A stretch of DNA of 64,000 nucleotides from Thalassococcus_A lentus (GCF_028023555.1 NZ_JAQIOY010000002.1:186001-250000), one strand, 5' to 3'; shown: positions 8,044 through 16,866, counted from the stretch's first letter. The notes: generated from the letters alone by a model not told the origin. Made by a program: numbers and translations.

Positions 8044-8898
8044 ATGACCAGAATTGCCTTGATGGGTGCGGGCGGAAAAATGGGTGTGCGCCTGTCCAAG
8101 AACCTGATCGACTCGCCCTATGATGTTGAGCACATCGAAATTTCCGAAGCGGGCCGTGAAAGACTGGCACAGAAAGCAGGGCTTCAGTCCGTTGCGGGAA
8201 CCGACAATATAGGTGAAGCCGATGTGGTTCTTCTGGCGGTTCCGGACCGGATGATCGGTAAGATCGCCCATTCGATCATCGATGATGTAAAGCCCGGCGC
8301 GGCGCTCGTCGTTCTGGATGCGGCGGCGCCCTACGCCGGTGAGATGCCCAAACGGGACGATGTTACCTATTTTTGTTCGCATCCCTGCCATCCACCAATC
8401 TTTGATTTCACCCCGGATGAAGCGGTCCAGCGGGATTTCTTTGGCGGGATTGATGCGCCGCAAGGGATTGTCTGCGCTCTGATCCAAGGCCCGGAAGAGC
8501 ACTACGCCTTGTGCGAGGACATCGCCAAACGCATTTACGGCCCGGTGTCCCGGTCGCATCGTTGCACGCTTGAACAGATCGCGATCCTCGAACCGGCTCT
8601 GTCGGAATCGGTTGGCGCAACCATGTGCATGGCCCTACGCGAAGCTGCGGACAAGGCTGAGGCCATGGGCGTTCCCAAGGATGCGGCGCATGATTTTCTG
8701 CTTGGACATATGAAGATTCTGCTGGCTATCGCCTTTGACATCTTCCCCGAAGGCAAGCTTTCGGACGGCGCCATTCACGCGGTCAATCAGGCCAAGCCGA
8801 GGATTTTCAAGGAAGACTGGCTGGACAACATCTTTTCGACCGAGGCGGTCAGGCAGTCCGTGATCGACATTTGCCACCCCGAAGGCATCGACACGTAA
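8044..8898 (+). CDS. apnO: ApnO-like D-apionate oxidoisomerase (phosphogluconate-dehydrogenase C-terminal-domain family)
   Basis: A 284-residue NAD(P)-dependent oxidoreductase with an N-terminal Rossmann nucleotide-binding loop GAGGKMG (residues 7-13) and a helical C-terminal half typical of proteins with the PGDH_C domain. The motif FCSHPCHPP in the middle is characteristic of this small family. Known members include ApnO, which oxidises and isomerises D-apionate to 3-oxo-isoapionate. The gene starts one base after the kinase stop and ends the cassette; a possible transcript end lies in the 8899-9010 gap. Recognition is from memory of the family plus context, so an oxidoreductase acting on a related branched or linear sugar acid remains possible. 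Confidence 0.72.
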   Translation: MTRIALMGAGGKMGVRLSKNLIDSPYDVEHIEISEAGRERLAQKAGLQSVAGTDNIGEADVVLLAVPDRMIGKIAHSIIDDVKPGAALVVLDAAAPYAGEMPKRDDVTYFCSHPCHPPIFDFTPDEAVQRDFFGGIDAPQGIVCALIQGPEEHYALCEDIAKRIYGPVSRSHRCTLEQIAILEPALSESVGATMCMALREAADKAEAMGVPKDAAHDFLLGHMKILLAIAFDIFPEGKLSDGAIHAVNQAKPRIFKEDWLDNIFSTEAVRQSVIDICHPEGIDT

Positions 8899-9010
8899 TC
8901 CGGCCAAGGATCAGGCAAACCAGCAGACAGGGGCGGCAACCCAAAGGGCCGCGCCCTTATGTTTGCATTGCGATGAGGGCGGATCGCGTCGGTACAGGCA
9001 AAAAACTCGA

Positions 9011-9030
9011 TGCCAAATATCCATTTGGCA
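9011..9030. promoter_or_regulatory. perfect inverted repeat TGCCAAAT-N4-ATTTGGCA
   Basis: An exact 8-base inverted repeat with a 4-base spacer lies 15 bases upstream of the Pho box in the 257-base gap between the apionate cassette and pstS. It has no T tract on either side, so it looks more like a protein-binding site than an intrinsic terminator. I do not recognise the regulator. The rest of the gap (8899-9010) shows only a weak GC-rich stem (GGGCGGC/GCCGCGCCC) that might end the upstream transcript. Confidence 0.5.
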
Positions 9031-9044
9031 GGATAAAAATTCAC

Positions 9045-9073
9045 CTGTCATAAAACCGTTACACAACTGTCAC
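9045..9073 (+). promoter_or_regulatory. Pho box (three 7-mers at 11-base spacing) upstream of pstS
   Basis: CTGTCAT (9045-9051), CCGTTAC (9056-9062) and CTGTCAC (9067-9073) start exactly 11 bases apart, separated by 4-base AT-rich or neutral spacers. This is the classic layout of PhoB sites, where each PhoB monomer contacts one 7-mer on the same DNA face. The pstS start is 83 bases downstream of the last copy. PhoB, encoded at 14719 at the end of the same locus, should activate pstSCAB-phoU-phoB from here under phosphate starvation. Confidence 0.88.
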
Positions 9074-9155
9074 AAAAGCATAGCCGAGCGCTCTTAGACC
9101 GCATTGCATACGGTCGTCACAGGGGCGACCGATGTCTGCTATTGTGGAGAAGACA

Positions 9156-10193
9156 ATGACATTGAAACTGACCGCGTCTGCGATTGCGATTGCTGCCGTC
9201 ACTGCGACAACAGCCTCTGCGCGTGACAACGTTCAGGTGGCGGGTTCCTCGACGGTTCTGCCATATGCGTCGATCGTCGCCGAAGCCTTTGGCGAAAACT
9301 TCGACTTCCCAACACCGGTTGTTGAATCGGGCGGATCGTCGGCCGGTCTTAAGCGGTTTTGTCAGGGCGTTGGCGAAGAGCACACCGACATTGCCAATGC
9401 ATCGCGCAAGATCCGCGAAAAGGAAATCAAGGCCTGCGCCGAGAATGGTGTGACCGATATTATCGAGGTGCGTATCGGCTATGACGGGATCGTCTTTGCA
9501 TCGCAGCTGGACGGGCCGGACTACACGTCTTTTACTCAGGCTGATCTGTTCAACGCGCTGGCGCCCAAGGTCATGGTGGACGGTGCACTGGTTGATAACC
9601 CCTATAAGCAGTGGGCAGACTTCAACGCAGATTTGCCCGCAGAAGACATCCTTGCCTTCATTCCCGGCACCAAGCACGGCACCCGTGAAGTGTTCGAAGA
9701 AAAGGTGATCGCAGTCGGATGCGAGCAAACCGGCGCAATGGCGGCGATGATCGAAGCCGGAATGTCTGAGCACGATGCAGAAGATGCCTGCCTCGAGGTG
9801 ATGTCCGACGGCCGGGCGGTCGATATCGATGGCGACTACACCGAAACATTGGCCTCGATCGATGCCAATTCAAATGCCGTGGGTGTGTTCGGCCTCGCGT
9901 TTTATGAGAACAACACAGACAAGCTGAAAGTGGCGGATATGGCCGGGGTCACGCCTTCGACCGACAGCATTTCCAGCGGCGAATATCCTGTGTCGCGTCC
10001 GCTCTACTTCTACATCAAGAAAGCCCACATCGGAGTGATCCCGGGCCTCAAGGAATTCGCTGAATTCTTTGTGGCAGAAGAGATTGCAGGCCCCGACGGA
10101 CCGCTGGCTGAATATGGTCTGGTGTCTGATCCTGAACTGGAAATGACCCAAGACATGATCGCGGACGAACAAATCATGGGCGACGCCATGTGA
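9156..10193 (+). CDS. pstS: phosphate ABC transporter substrate-binding protein PstS
   Basis: Periplasmic phosphate-binding protein of the high-affinity Pst transporter, 345 residues. A signal peptide (MTLKLTASAIAIAAVTATTASA) ends at an AxA site around residue 22. Mature motifs VAGSSTVLPYA and ESGGSSAGLKRFC form the phosphate-contacting loops of the PBP-like fold. The ATG at 9156 is preferred over one at 9132 because it gives a clean signal peptide and a GGAGA five bases upstream. First gene of the pst operon, preceded by a Pho box and followed by a GC-rich hairpin before pstC, consistent with higher PstS than permease synthesis. Confidence 0.95.
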   Translation: MTLKLTASAIAIAAVTATTASARDNVQVAGSSTVLPYASIVAEAFGENFDFPTPVVESGGSSAGLKRFCQGVGEEHTDIANASRKIREKEIKACAENGVTDIIEVRIGYDGIVFASQLDGPDYTSFTQADLFNALAPKVMVDGALVDNPYKQWADFNADLPAEDILAFIPGTKHGTREVFEEKVIAVGCEQTGAMAAMIEAGMSEHDAEDACLEVMSDGRAVDIDGDYTETLASIDANSNAVGVFGLAFYENNTDKLKVADMAGVTPSTDSISSGEYPVSRPLYFYIKKAHIGVIPGLKEFAEFFVAEEIAGPDGPLAEYGLVSDPELEMTQDMIADEQIMGDAM

Positions 10194-10230
10194 CCCGCTT
10201 TTGGGGGCCGACCAAGCCCCGAGCAAGGCC

Positions 10231-10253
10231 GGGGCGGCATATTTCGCCGCCCC
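10231..10253 (+). terminator. pstS-pstC intergenic hairpin (attenuator or mRNA stabiliser)
   Basis: GGGGCGGC (10231-10238) and GCCGCCCC (10246-10253) form a perfect 8-base-pair stem with a 7-base loop, followed by GTTACGTCTTTT. The short interrupted T run suggests partial termination or 3' end protection of the pstS message. It lies in the 107-base gap between pstS and pstC, where unequal expression of binding protein and permease is expected. Confidence 0.7.
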
Positions 10254-10300
10254 GTTACGTCTTTTAGGACCTTTACCAAACTGATGCTTCCGGGGGATGC

Positions 10301-11773
10301 ATGCCTGTACTTTGGCTTTTCTTGATCGTGATCGGCCTTGGGGCGACCGGCTATTTTGTCGGCCGGACCCGCGCGTTTGGCGTTGTGGGGGGCGATCGTC
10401 GTCTGTTGCATTCTCTGCCCAGCTATTATGGCTGGAACGCGCTGATCAAGACGGTGTTCCCGGCCTTTGGGGTCATGATCGTGTGGTTGATTGCTCAGCC
10501 GATGCTGATCAACAACTCAATTTCCCAGATGATCCCCGAAACTGAAATTGCCGAAGGATCAAGTCTTGGGTTGGCGCTTGCCGAGGTACGGCGGACTGCC
10601 GAAGGGCTGGATCGGGCCATTGAGGCCGGTGTGATTGAGATGGCCATGGCCGACGATCCTCAGGCCGACGTGACCGTGATCACCCAGCAGCTCAAGGACG
10701 CAGGTCAGATCGTGACGTCGGACATCACGCGCCCGGTTTTGCTGGCAGCGCAGCAGTACCGCCAGACCAGCGCCACGGCGACGCTGTACATGGCCATCGC
10801 TGTCATCGCCGTCGCCTTTGCGGGCATGTTCTGGGGCCTGTCGCAGATATCGGCAAAGTTTCGGGCGCGGAACACGGTGGAAAAGGCTGTTTTGGCCATT
10901 CTGATCGCGGCGGCATCGATCGCCATATTGACGACTCTTGGCATTGTGCTTTCGCTGATCTTCAACACGGTTGAATTTTTTCGTCTGTATCCGGCGATGG
11001 AGTTCTTTACCTCGCTGAAATGGGCCCCAAGCTTTTCCGGTCGCGGCGGCGCGTCCGAGTTGGGCATTCTGCCGCTGCTATGGGGCACCATCTATATCTC
11101 TTTCGTGGCGCTGCTGGTGGCTGTGCCCATTGGATTGTTCGCAGCAGTCTATCTGAGCGAATATGCATCCAAGCCGGTTCGCAGCGTCGCCAAGCCGATG
11201 CTGGAGGTTCTGGCCGGCATTCCGACGATCGTTTATGGCCTTTTTGCTTTGTTGACGATTGGCCCGATCCTGATGACTGCCTTTGGCGATGACACGGTTG
11301 GCTGGATGCAGGGTCAGCGCGCTGTCATGACCGCCGGTATTGCCATGGGCATCATGTTGATCCCCTTCGTCAGTTCGTTGTCTGACGACATCATCAATGC
11401 GGTGCCGCAATCCATGCGCGATGGATCCTACGGGCTGGGCGCCACGAAATCCGAAACCATCAAGCAGGTGATCCTGCCCGCAGCACTGCCGGGTATCGTG
11501 GGTGCGATCCTGCTCGCGGCCAGCCGGGCGATCGGAGAGACAATGATCGTGGTGCTGGGGGCAGGGGCAGCGGCCCGTTTGTCCCTGAACCCCTTTGAAG
11601 CCATGACGACCGTAACGGCCAAGATTGTCAGTCAGCTTACCGGCGATAGCGATTTTGCGTCCCCCGAAGCCTTGGTCGCCTTTGCACTGGGTATGAGCCT
11701 GTTTGTCATGACACTCGGGCTGAATGTCCTCGCGCTTTATATCGTCCGCAAGTACCGGGAGCAGTACGACTGA
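10301..11773 (+). CDS. pstC: phosphate ABC transporter permease PstC
   Basis: Inner-membrane permease of the Pst complex, 490 residues, longer than E. coli PstC (about 319). It has an N-terminal extension with membrane segments near 1-20 and 45-70 and a soluble loop (about 80-150) before the conserved MetI-like permease domain. The permease core holds the ABC-ATPase docking region around DGSYGLGATKSETIKQVILP and typical helices (EVLAGIPTIVYGLFALL). Long PstC proteins of this type are usual in alphaproteobacteria. Its stop overlaps the pstA start (TGATG at 11771-11775), so the two are translationally coupled. Confidence 0.94.
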   Translation: MPVLWLFLIVIGLGATGYFVGRTRAFGVVGGDRRLLHSLPSYYGWNALIKTVFPAFGVMIVWLIAQPMLINNSISQMIPETEIAEGSSLGLALAEVRRTAEGLDRAIEAGVIEMAMADDPQADVTVITQQLKDAGQIVTSDITRPVLLAAQQYRQTSATATLYMAIAVIAVAFAGMFWGLSQISAKFRARNTVEKAVLAILIAAASIAILTTLGIVLSLIFNTVEFFRLYPAMEFFTSLKWAPSFSGRGGASELGILPLLWGTIYISFVALLVAVPIGLFAAVYLSEYASKPVRSVAKPMLEVLAGIPTIVYGLFALLTIGPILMTAFGDDTVGWMQGQRAVMTAGIAMGIMLIPFVSSLSDDIINAVPQSMRDGSYGLGATKSETIKQVILPAALPGIVGAILLAASRAIGETMIVVLGAGAAARLSLNPFEAMTTVTAKIVSQLTGDSDFASPEALVAFALGMSLFVMTLGLNVLALYIVRKYREQYD

Positions 11774-13131
11774 TGACGGATACCAGCATGCAACAAACGG
11801 GCAAACCGCCCGTATCCACCAGCTCGCTGCTCGCAGAAGATGCGCGCACCAGAAAACGCAACGCAGCTGAAAAGCGATTCCAGATGTACGGGATCGCAGC
11901 CATCGGCGCGGGGCTGTTCTTTTTGGTTGTGCTGCTGGTGACAATCATCGGATCGGGCGTCGGCGCATTCCAACAGAGTTTCATCACCGTGCCGGTCTAT
12001 CTGGATGAAGCAAAGCTGGACAAAAAGGGTGAACGCAATCTCGATGATATCAAGAAGGTTTCGACCTTTGGCTACACCCCGCTGATCCAGCAGGCGGTGT
12101 TCGACAAGATTGCGGCGCTCAACATTGAAACGCCCCTGACCAAGCGCAAGAACATGAAGGCTTTGTTGTCAGCGTCGGCTGCCGCGCAGGTGCGTGACAC
12201 GGTGATCGATGATCCAAGCCTGATTGGCCAGACCGTCGAATTTCGGATGTTGGCATCCAGCCGGGTTGATGGCTACCTCAAGGGCCGGGTCCAGCGCGAG
12301 GATGTCGCCCGGGACAAGAACATCGATGCGGAACATCTCGATCTCGTCGATGCTTTTCAGCAAGCCGGGATCATCAAAAAGCAGTTCAACGTGGACTTCA
12401 TTTTGGGGGCCGATGCCTCTGAAAGCCGCCCGGAACAGGCTGGCATGGGTGTTTCTATGCTCGGATCCTTGTTCATGATGGTGGTGGTGCTGGTTCTGGC
12501 CTTGCCGATTGGTGTCGCCGCCTCGATCTATCTTGAAGAATTTGCCCCCAAGAACCGTTGGACCGATCTGATCGAGGTGAATATCTCGAACCTTGCGGCG
12601 GTGCCTTCCATTGTCTTTGGTATCCTTGGTCTGGCGGTCTTTATCCAGTTTGCGCATCTGCCCCAATCGGCGCCCTTGGTGGGCGGCTTGGTTCTGACGT
12701 TGATGACGCTGCCGACGATCATCATCTCGACCCGTGCCTCGCTCAAGGCAGTGCCACCGTCGATCCGGGATGCGGCGCTCGGGGTTGGCGCCTCGAAAAT
12801 GCAGTCGGTTTTTCACCATGTTCTTCCGCTGGCGATGCCCGGCATCCTGACCGGTACGATCATCGGTTTGGCGCAGGCACTGGGCGAAACAGCGCCGCTG
12901 CTCCTGATCGGCATGGTGGGCTATATCGCGACCAATGTGCCGGACGGGATTGCCTCGGGCTTTCTCGATCCCAATTCGGCCATGCCGGCGCAAATCTACG
13001 AATGGGCCAAGCGGGCAGACCCGGCCTACTATGAGCGGGCATGGGGCGGGATCATCATCTTGCTGGTTTTCCTGCTGACCATGAACATCATCGCCATTTT
13101 GCTGCGCCGTCGCTTTGAGCGCCGCTGGTAG
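11773..13131 (+). CDS. pstA: phosphate ABC transporter permease PstA
   Basis: Second inner-membrane permease subunit of the Pst phosphate importer, 452 residues. One membrane helix near 38-62 is followed by a periplasmic stretch of about 150 residues and then the MetI-like permease core with EEFAPKNRWTDLIEVNISNL, PSIVFGILGLAVF and the ATPase coupling motif around RDAALGVGASKMQSVFHHV. The extended N-terminal half is typical of alphaproteobacterial PstA. Start overlaps the pstC stop; pstB begins 35 bases after its stop. Confidence 0.94.
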   Translation: MTDTSMQQTGKPPVSTSSLLAEDARTRKRNAAEKRFQMYGIAAIGAGLFFLVVLLVTIIGSGVGAFQQSFITVPVYLDEAKLDKKGERNLDDIKKVSTFGYTPLIQQAVFDKIAALNIETPLTKRKNMKALLSASAAAQVRDTVIDDPSLIGQTVEFRMLASSRVDGYLKGRVQREDVARDKNIDAEHLDLVDAFQQAGIIKKQFNVDFILGADASESRPEQAGMGVSMLGSLFMMVVVLVLALPIGVAASIYLEEFAPKNRWTDLIEVNISNLAAVPSIVFGILGLAVFIQFAHLPQSAPLVGGLVLTLMTLPTIIISTRASLKAVPPSIRDAALGVGASKMQSVFHHVLPLAMPGILTGTIIGLAQALGETAPLLLIGMVGYIATNVPDGIASGFLDPNSAMPAQIYEWAKRADPAYYERAWGGIIILLVFLLTMNIIAILLRRRFERRW

Positions 13132-13166
13132 GCACTTCGCCATATCTTCGCGCCGGAGGGGCCACT

Positions 13167-13967
13167 ATGTATGACACAACGACGACGACCGGAAAGGACA
13201 TCAGCGTGACCGATGTTAAGATTTCAGCGCGCGACGTGCAGGTTTACTATGCCGACAATCACGCCATCAAGGATGTCACCGTGGACATCGAAGATAAGAC
13301 GGTCACAGCCTTTATAGGCCCGTCCGGTTGCGGAAAATCCACGTTTCTGCGGTGTTTGAACCGGATGAATGACACCATCGATATCTGCCGTGTTGAGGGC
13401 AAAGTCGAGATCGATGGTGAGGATATCTACGACAAACGGATCGATCCGGTGCAACTGCGGGCCAAGGTCGGGATGGTGTTTCAGAAACCAAACCCTTTTC
13501 CAAAGTCGATCTACGACAACGTGGCCTATGGTCCCCGTATTCACGGGATGGCCAAGAACAAGGCCGATCTGGACGAGATCGTTGAAAAGGCTCTGCGGCG
13601 GGGTGCGATCTGGGACGAGGTCAAGGACCGCCTGGATGCGCCGGGAACGGGGCTCTCTGGTGGTCAGCAGCAGCGTCTGTGCATCGCGCGGGCTGTGGCG
13701 ACCGAGCCTGAAGTGCTCCTGATGGACGAGCCGTGTTCGGCCCTTGATCCGATTGCCACAGAACTGGTCGAAAACCTGATCGCCGATCTGCAGCAGAACT
13801 ATTCGGTGGTGATCGTCACCCACTCGATGCAGCAGGCCAGCCGGGTGAGCCAACGCACAGCGTATTTCCACCTTGGCGAGATCGTGGAATATGGTGACAC
13901 CGCGCAGATTTTCACCAACCCGCAGGATCAGCGGACGGAAAACTACATCACCGGGCGGATTGGATAA
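13167..13967 (+). CDS. pstB: phosphate ABC transporter ATP-binding protein PstB
   Basis: Cytoplasmic ATPase that energises phosphate import, 266 residues. Walker A is GPSGCGKST at 51-59, the ABC signature is LSGGQQQRLCIARA, Walker B is VLLMDEPCSALDP, and the switch histidine lies in VTHSMQQA. The PstB-type insertion with NPFPKSIYDNVAYGPR between Walker A and signature identifies the subfamily. The ATG at 13167 gives a slightly long N-terminus; a GTG 13 codons in is an alternative start. PstB and PhoU together relay transporter status to PhoR. phoU follows after four bases. Confidence 0.96.
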   Translation: MYDTTTTTGKDISVTDVKISARDVQVYYADNHAIKDVTVDIEDKTVTAFIGPSGCGKSTFLRCLNRMNDTIDICRVEGKVEIDGEDIYDKRIDPVQLRAKVGMVFQKPNPFPKSIYDNVAYGPRIHGMAKNKADLDEIVEKALRRGAIWDEVKDRLDAPGTGLSGGQQQRLCIARAVATEPEVLLMDEPCSALDPIATELVENLIADLQQNYSVVIVTHSMQQASRVSQRTAYFHLGEIVEYGDTAQIFTNPQDQRTENYITGRIG

Positions 13968-13971
13968 GCAG

Positions 13972-14715
13972 ATGAATACTTCCCCACATATTTCCCGCGC
14001 GTTTGATCGCGATCTCGAAGCCATTCAGGCCAAAATCATGAAAATGGGCGGTCTGGTTGAAGTTGCTATTCGCAATGCTGGTATTGCTCTGGAAACCCGA
14101 GACATTGAACTGGGGGAACAGGTTCGCGCTGGTGACAAGGCGATCGACATTCTGGAGGAACAGATCAATGAGGATTGTGCCCGTGTGATCGCGCTGCGCG
14201 CACCCGCCGCGATCGATTTGCGTGTCATCCTGTCGGTGATGAAGATTGCCGGAAACCTTGAGCGGATCGGGGACTACGCAAAGAACATCGCCAAGCGCAC
14301 CTCCGTGCTTGTCCAGCAACCAGCGGTGGGGGAAACCGGCATTTCGCTGCGCCGTCTTGCGCGCGACGTGGACCGGATGCTCAAGGACGCGCTGGACAGC
14401 TATATTCAGCGAGACGATGCGCTGGCGCTCGATGTAATCGATCGCGACCGCGAAGTGGACCAGATGTACAACACGCTGTTTCGCGAGTTTCTGACCTTCA
14501 TGCTCGAAGATCCGCGCAACATCACCGCCTGTATGCACCTGCACTTCATTGCCAAGAACATAGAACGCATGGGCGATCATGTGACATCAATTGCCGAACA
14601 GGTTGTCTTTCTGACCACCGGGGAAAAGCCCGATGAGACGCGGGTCAAAATGGACCGTACCTCGGTCGATGCTCAAATGAGCGACCCTCAGGCCCTGGGT
14701 CTGGGCGAGGAATAA
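13972..14715 (+). CDS. phoU: phosphate signalling protein PhoU
   Basis: A 247-residue all-helical protein made of two repeats of the PhoU three-helix bundle (about 20-110 and 125-215), each carrying the acidic metal-cluster motif: EEQINEDCARVIALRAP in repeat one and the corresponding EVDQMYNTLF block in repeat two. It acts as a negative modulator between the Pst transporter and PhoR when phosphate is plentiful. The ATG at 13972 is chosen because the in-frame upstream extension lies inside pstB. phoB starts three bases after the stop, so pstB-phoU-phoB are one transcript. Confidence 0.95.
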   Translation: MNTSPHISRAFDRDLEAIQAKIMKMGGLVEVAIRNAGIALETRDIELGEQVRAGDKAIDILEEQINEDCARVIALRAPAAIDLRVILSVMKIAGNLERIGDYAKNIAKRTSVLVQQPAVGETGISLRRLARDVDRMLKDALDSYIQRDDALALDVIDRDREVDQMYNTLFREFLTFMLEDPRNITACMHLHFIAKNIERMGDHVTSIAEQVVFLTTGEKPDETRVKMDRTSVDAQMSDPQALGLGEE

Positions 14716-14718
14716 TCC

Positions 14719-15408
14719 ATGAGTGCGACAAGCCCACTGGTGCTGGTGGTCGAGGACGAACCGGCACAACGTGAGGTGCTGGGCTACAATCTTGAGGCCG
14801 AGGGCTTTCGGGTTGCCAGGGCCGCGGACGGCGAAGAAGGTCTGCTGCTGCTGGACGAGGAAACACCGGACATCATTGTGCTGGACTGGATGCTCCCGAC
14901 CGTTTCGGGGATTGAGGTCTGCAGGCAGATCAAAACCAGATCAGACACCCGCGGTATCCCGGTGATCATGTTGTCTGCACGCTCTGAAGAAGTCGACAAG
15001 GTGCGCGGTCTTGAAACCGGTGCGGACGACTACGTGGTCAAACCCTACTCGGTGGCCGAACTGATTGCCCGCGTGCGTGCACAATTGCGGCGGGCCCGTC
15101 CAGCTGCGGTCGGGGTCATGCTCGAATTCGAAGACATCATGCTCGATCCTGAAACCCACCGTGTGACGCGGGCGGGAATCGCGCTCAAACTTGGGCCCAC
15201 CGAATACAGGTTGCTGGCACATTTCATGGAAAAGCCGGGGCGCGTTTACAGCCGGGAACAATTGCTGGACCGGGTTTGGGGCAGGGACATCTATGTCGAC
15301 ACACGCACCGTTGATGTTCATATCGGCCGCCTTAGAAAAGCGCTCTGCGCCAATGGTGGTGACGATCCGCTGCGTACCGTGCGCGGTGCGGGATACGCCT
15401 TGGGTTAG
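14719..15408 (+). CDS. phoB: phosphate regulon response regulator PhoB
   Basis: OmpR/PhoB-type response regulator, 229 residues. The receiver domain (5-120) has the acidic pocket E12-D13, phospho-acceptor D56 in VLDWMLP and the conserved lysine in VVKPYS. The C-terminal winged-helix DNA-binding domain (about 130-228) ends with VDVHIGRLRKAL and VRGAGYALG, typical of the family. Expected to be phosphorylated by PhoR (3525) and to bind the Pho box at 9045. Last gene of the pst operon; a membrane protein gene follows 87 bases downstream. Confidence 0.95.
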   Translation: MSATSPLVLVVEDEPAQREVLGYNLEAEGFRVARAADGEEGLLLLDEETPDIIVLDWMLPTVSGIEVCRQIKTRSDTRGIPVIMLSARSEEVDKVRGLETGADDYVVKPYSVAELIARVRAQLRRARPAAVGVMLEFEDIMLDPETHRVTRAGIALKLGPTEYRLLAHFMEKPGRVYSREQLLDRVWGRDIYVDTRTVDVHIGRLRKALCANGGDDPLRTVRGAGYALG

Positions 15409-15495
15409 ATCCTATTGCCCGGGCGGCAAAATCTGCTTGAAATTCGGATCACGGGCGTCAACTCTTGGCCGGTCGGGACAACAACAAGGGTTGGG

Positions 15496-16797
15496 ATGAT
15501 GCGTATCCTGTTTGGTTTACTGGGCTTTCTGGCTTTTGCGAATGTCGCGGCTGCACATGAAGTGCGGCCAGCCATTGGTGATATGTCCGTGGCGGATGGC
15601 AAGCTGAGTCTGTCGCTGCAACTGAATGCCGAAGCGTTGTTGGCTGGCATTGATCTGGAAGGTGTCGAAGATACCAATGACACCGACGGGTCCGACCAAG
15701 TCGATGCTTTGCGCGCGCTTGCGCCCGAGGTGCTGGCTGAACGCCTGCGTGCCTTTGCACCCGAGCTGTCCGACGGTTTGGCGGCCAAGGCGGGCGGCAC
15801 GGCCCTGACGCTTGCGCTGAGCGAAGTCGACGTCGATGAGATTGGCAATGTCGAGCTGCCACGGGACAGCCGCGTGCGCCTTGAAGCAGCGCTGCCCGAA
15901 GGCACTCAGAGCGTTGAGATCAGCTGGCCTGCCAGCTACGGCACGCTGATTTTACGGCAGGTCGGGGTTGAGGACGGCTATACCGGCTATTTGGCGGGGC
16001 AAAGCAGCGGTCCAATCGCCGTTGAAGGTGGTGATGCAAAAGGGGCCTGGGCCACATTCGGGTCATATATCCCGGTCGGTTTCGACCATATCCTGCCCAA
16101 AGGTCTGGATCATATCCTGTTCGTGCTGGGCCTGTTTCTGTTGTCGACGCATCTTGGAACGCTGATTTGGCAGGTATCAGCCTTTACGCTGGCTCATACA
16201 GTGACATTGGCGCTTGGCGCCTTGGGCTATGTGAATATTCCCGGCTCTATCGTCGAGCCGATCATTGCCGCTTCGATTGTCTATGTTGCCGTCGAGAATA
16301 TCGTTTCGGACAAGCTGCACAAATGGCGGCCCTTGGTGATTTTCGTGTTCGGCTTGCTGCACGGGTTGGGTTTTGCATCGGTCCTGGGCGACTTTGGTCT
16401 GCCGGAAGGGCAATTCATTCCGGCCTTGATCGGCTTTAACATCGGCGTCGAAATCGGGCAGCTGACCGTCATTGCAATCGCGTTCCTTCTGGTGGCACTG
16501 GCTCAGCGGGTGGATCGCGGCGAAGCGGATGTGCGTACGGGGCAAATCACCTATGGCGTCTTGGCTGTGGCCTTTGTTGCGCTCGGCTTTGTCTTGAACG
16601 GTCCTGGCTTTGTGCAGACGATGGGCGCAGGCGCTCCGGTGTTCTTCTGGCCGCTGGCGGCCGTTGCCGGGCTATGCGTGCTCTCGGCCAGTTTCATCGA
16701 TCATCTGGATGCCTACCGCAAATTCGTGGCGGTTCCCGCATCTTGCGGCATCGCACTGGTTGGCGCCTATTGGTTCGTTGAGCGCGTTTTCCTGTAA
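15496..16797 (+). CDS. HupE/UreJ-like membrane protein with periplasmic N-terminal domain
   Basis: A 433-residue protein with a signal peptide (MMRILFGLLGFLAFANVAAA), a soluble domain of about 150 residues and a C-terminal region of six or seven membrane helices starting near residue 200. The motif GFDHILPKGLDHILFVLGLF opens the membrane part, with two DHI sequences, and a further HGLGFASVLG motif follows; such histidine/aspartate motifs are typical of the HupE/UreJ_2 family. HupE and UreJ proteins are suspected nickel or cobalt permeases, but members with a large periplasmic domain have no assigned substrate. It lies after phoB on the same strand, with no Pho box or terminator that I can see between them. 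Confidence 0.78.
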   Translation: MMRILFGLLGFLAFANVAAAHEVRPAIGDMSVADGKLSLSLQLNAEALLAGIDLEGVEDTNDTDGSDQVDALRALAPEVLAERLRAFAPELSDGLAAKAGGTALTLALSEVDVDEIGNVELPRDSRVRLEAALPEGTQSVEISWPASYGTLILRQVGVEDGYTGYLAGQSSGPIAVEGGDAKGAWATFGSYIPVGFDHILPKGLDHILFVLGLFLLSTHLGTLIWQVSAFTLAHTVTLALGALGYVNIPGSIVEPIIAASIVYVAVENIVSDKLHKWRPLVIFVFGLLHGLGFASVLGDFGLPEGQFIPALIGFNIGVEIGQLTVIAIAFLLVALAQRVDRGEADVRTGQITYGVLAVAFVALGFVLNGPGFVQTMGAGAPVFFWPLAAVAGLCVLSASFIDHLDAYRKFVAVPASCGIALVGAYWFVERVFL

Positions 16798-16812
16798 ACG
16801 TGACATGAATGC

Positions 16813-16839
16813 GTTGGGCCAGCGCTGGGTTGGCCCAAC
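16813..16839 (+). terminator. hairpin between convergent genes
   Basis: GTTGGGCC (16813-16820) pairs with GGCCCAAC (16832-16839) and is followed by AATTCCTTTTCC. It lies in the 69-base gap between the rightward HupE-like gene and the leftward hydrolase gene, where a terminator for one or both is expected. The T run is short, so efficiency is uncertain. Confidence 0.65.
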
Positions 16840-16866
16840 AATTCCTTTTCCGAAAATGCGCTGTCG

